A stretch of DNA of 16,375 nt, from the NCBI GenBank assembly GCA_032229885.1, contig JAVYAJ010000005.1, positions 1-16,375 of the forward strand, given 5' to 3'. Below the pieces are notes generated by a model, which made no database searches, was not told the DNA's origin, and worked only from the letters and a program-made list of their open reading frames with translations. This stretch comes from Anammoximicrobium sp032229885 (GTDB taxonomy: Bacteria; Planctomycetota; Planctomycetia; Pirellulales; Pirellulaceae). Shown here piece after piece: positions 15,405 through 16,375 of the stretch (position 1 is the first letter of the stretch; every line of letters starts with the position of its first letter). Made by a program: the position numbers and the translations under genes.

Positions 15405-16375
15405 CATCTACAGTTGCCTCCGGCTCAAGGGAACGCTCGTCGCTCAATCGCCGTTGCACGTTGGCGGTCACGGCGACGATGTCGATACCGATGTGCCACT
15501 GGCTCGCGACGGGGCCGGACGCCTTTACATCCCCGGAACGAGTCTAGCCGGTGCGCTGCGAGAACATGTCGAGCGGCTTTTCGTCGATCCCCTGATTAAC
15601 GGACTTTGGGGCGATGCGCGGAACGATCAGGGCTGCGCCTCCTTCGTTGTCGTCAACGACCTCCGTATCGAGAATGCCGATCAGGTCGGTGTCGAAGTTC
15701 GCGATGGCGTGGGCATCGATCGGCAGTGGGGAGCGGCCGCCGAACACATCAAATACGACCGTGCCATCCTGCCGCGCGGCACCCGAGTGGAACTGAGCAT
15801 CGCGGTTGAGGTTGAACCTCGCGACACGCGCACGGAGGCCCTGGCAATGGTTGCCGCCCTGAAGGATGCTCTGGAACGAGGTCAGATCAGACTCGGCGCG
15901 GCCAAGACACGCGGACTGGGTTGTATCTGCTTGAAGAACGGCGAACTCACCGAGCAAATCTACGGCACGCGGCAAGGCATTCTCAGCCTGCTCCGGAACA
16001 ACTCCGGCGTGCCGGTGCCCGATTCGGAACTCGAGCAAGCGCGACAGGCTCATCCTGTTTCCCCTCGTCCGAGATTGACGTTCACGATTCATTGGAAGCC
16101 GGTCGGACCACTGATGGTGAAGGCTGGTTTCGACGGAATCGCGGTCGATATGTTCCCGCTGACGAGCGGTATCGATGGGGAGATGGCTCTCGTGCTGCCC
16201 GGCAGTTCGGTCAAGGGAGCACTCCGCAGCCAGGCCGAGCGTATCGTGAGGACGGTGTTGCAACAGGAACAGCCCGCATGGCTGAAGGTGGATAACGCCA
16301 GGACGCGATTCCTTGACGCCGTCGAACTTCCTCTCATAAACGAGTTGTTCGGCAAGCGTGGCGCAAAGGACGAAA
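15394..16375 (+). CDS. Tandem Cas7-like RAMP protein (Cas7-2x type), cut by window end
   Basis: The frame stays open from GTG 15394 to the last base: 327 residues seen, C-terminus missing. Two Cas7-like units are visible. Unit 1, residues about 9-180: SPLHVGG, TDVPLARD with Asp33, IPGTSLAGALR at 46-56, GLWGD, and RLGAAKTRGLG at 166-176, the C-terminal glycine-rich loop. Unit 2, from about 227: GIAVDMFPLTSG with Asp252, LPGSSVKGALR at 268-278, NELFGKRGAKD. The aspartates align with the catalytic Asp of Csm3, so each unit may cut bound target RNA. It should be a backbone subunit of the type III complex. An eleven-base overlap with the fusion gene and a perfect ribosome site suggest tight co-expression. 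The III-Dv name Cas7-2x is inferred from this architecture. Confidence 0.85.
   Translation, partial: MARDIYSCLRLKGTLVAQSPLHVGGHGDDVDTDVPLARDGAGRLYIPGTSLAGALREHVERLFVDPLINGLWGDARNDQGCASFVVVNDLRIENADQVGVEVRDGVGIDRQWGAAAEHIKYDRAILPRGTRVELSIAVEVEPRDTRTEALAMVAALKDALERGQIRLGAAKTRGLGCICLKNGELTEQIYGTRQGILSLLRNNSGVPVPDSELEQARQAHPVSPRPRLTFTIHWKPVGPLMVKAGFDGIAVDMFPLTSGIDGEMALVLPGSSVKGALRSQAERIVRTVLQQEQPAWLKVDNARTRFLDAVELPLINELFGKRGAKDE

Overview
The window looks like chromosomal DNA of a planctomycete (Planctomycetota, probably Pirellulales or a relative). The strongest sign is the DUF1559 protein at 4007-5023, which has the type IV pilin-like leader and the C-terminal H-X9-DG motif that occur in large families in this phylum. 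It is followed by a small regulatory-domain lipoprotein, a pairing common in the phylum. High GC, large secreted LamG/glycosidase-like proteins and long hairpin-rich intergenic stretches also fit. The assignment is inference from gene content.

Layout. (1) 1-105: a cluster of GC-rich hairpins and a good ribosome binding site. (2) 106-3492: a 1,128-residue exported LamG plus glycosidase-like protein. (3) 3493-4006: terminator-like hairpins and a pair of REP-like repeats. (4) 4007-5023 (DUF1559) and 5627-6094 (lipoprotein), separated by 603 bases with no gene I can support. (5) 6200-7906 on the minus strand and 8489-10141 on the plus strand: two divergent polytopic membrane proteins that look like GT-C type glycosyltransferases, with a 582-base intergenic region holding a perfect 8+8 inverted repeat. 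(6) 10142-11463: about 1.3 kb with several hairpins or inverted repeats and at most one doubtful small ORF. (7) 11464 to the window end: a tightly coupled type III CRISPR effector operon that runs off the right edge.

The CRISPR operon is the notable content. Gene 1 is a short Cas10 (523 aa) with an intact GGDD palm motif and no HD nuclease domain. Gene 2 (790 aa) reads as a fusion of a Cas7 (Csm3-like) domain, a Csx10/Cas5-like RAMP domain and a helical C-terminal extension that may be a fused Cas11 small subunit. Gene 3, cut by the window end, carries two tandem Cas7-like domains. This is the subunit plan of the type III-D variant (III-Dv) complex known from Synechocystis: Cas10, Cas7-Cas5-Cas11 and Cas7-2x, with Csx19 and a Cas7 carrying an insertion expected further on. 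Start/stop overlaps and strong Shine-Dalgarno sequences suggest coordinated translation. If functional, the complex would bind crRNA, cut target RNA at Cas7 aspartates and make cyclic oligoadenylate through Cas10, while lacking the usual Cas10 HD DNase.

No CRISPR array, cas1, cas2, cas6 or CARF effector gene lies inside the window, so whether the locus is a complete immune system cannot be judged here.
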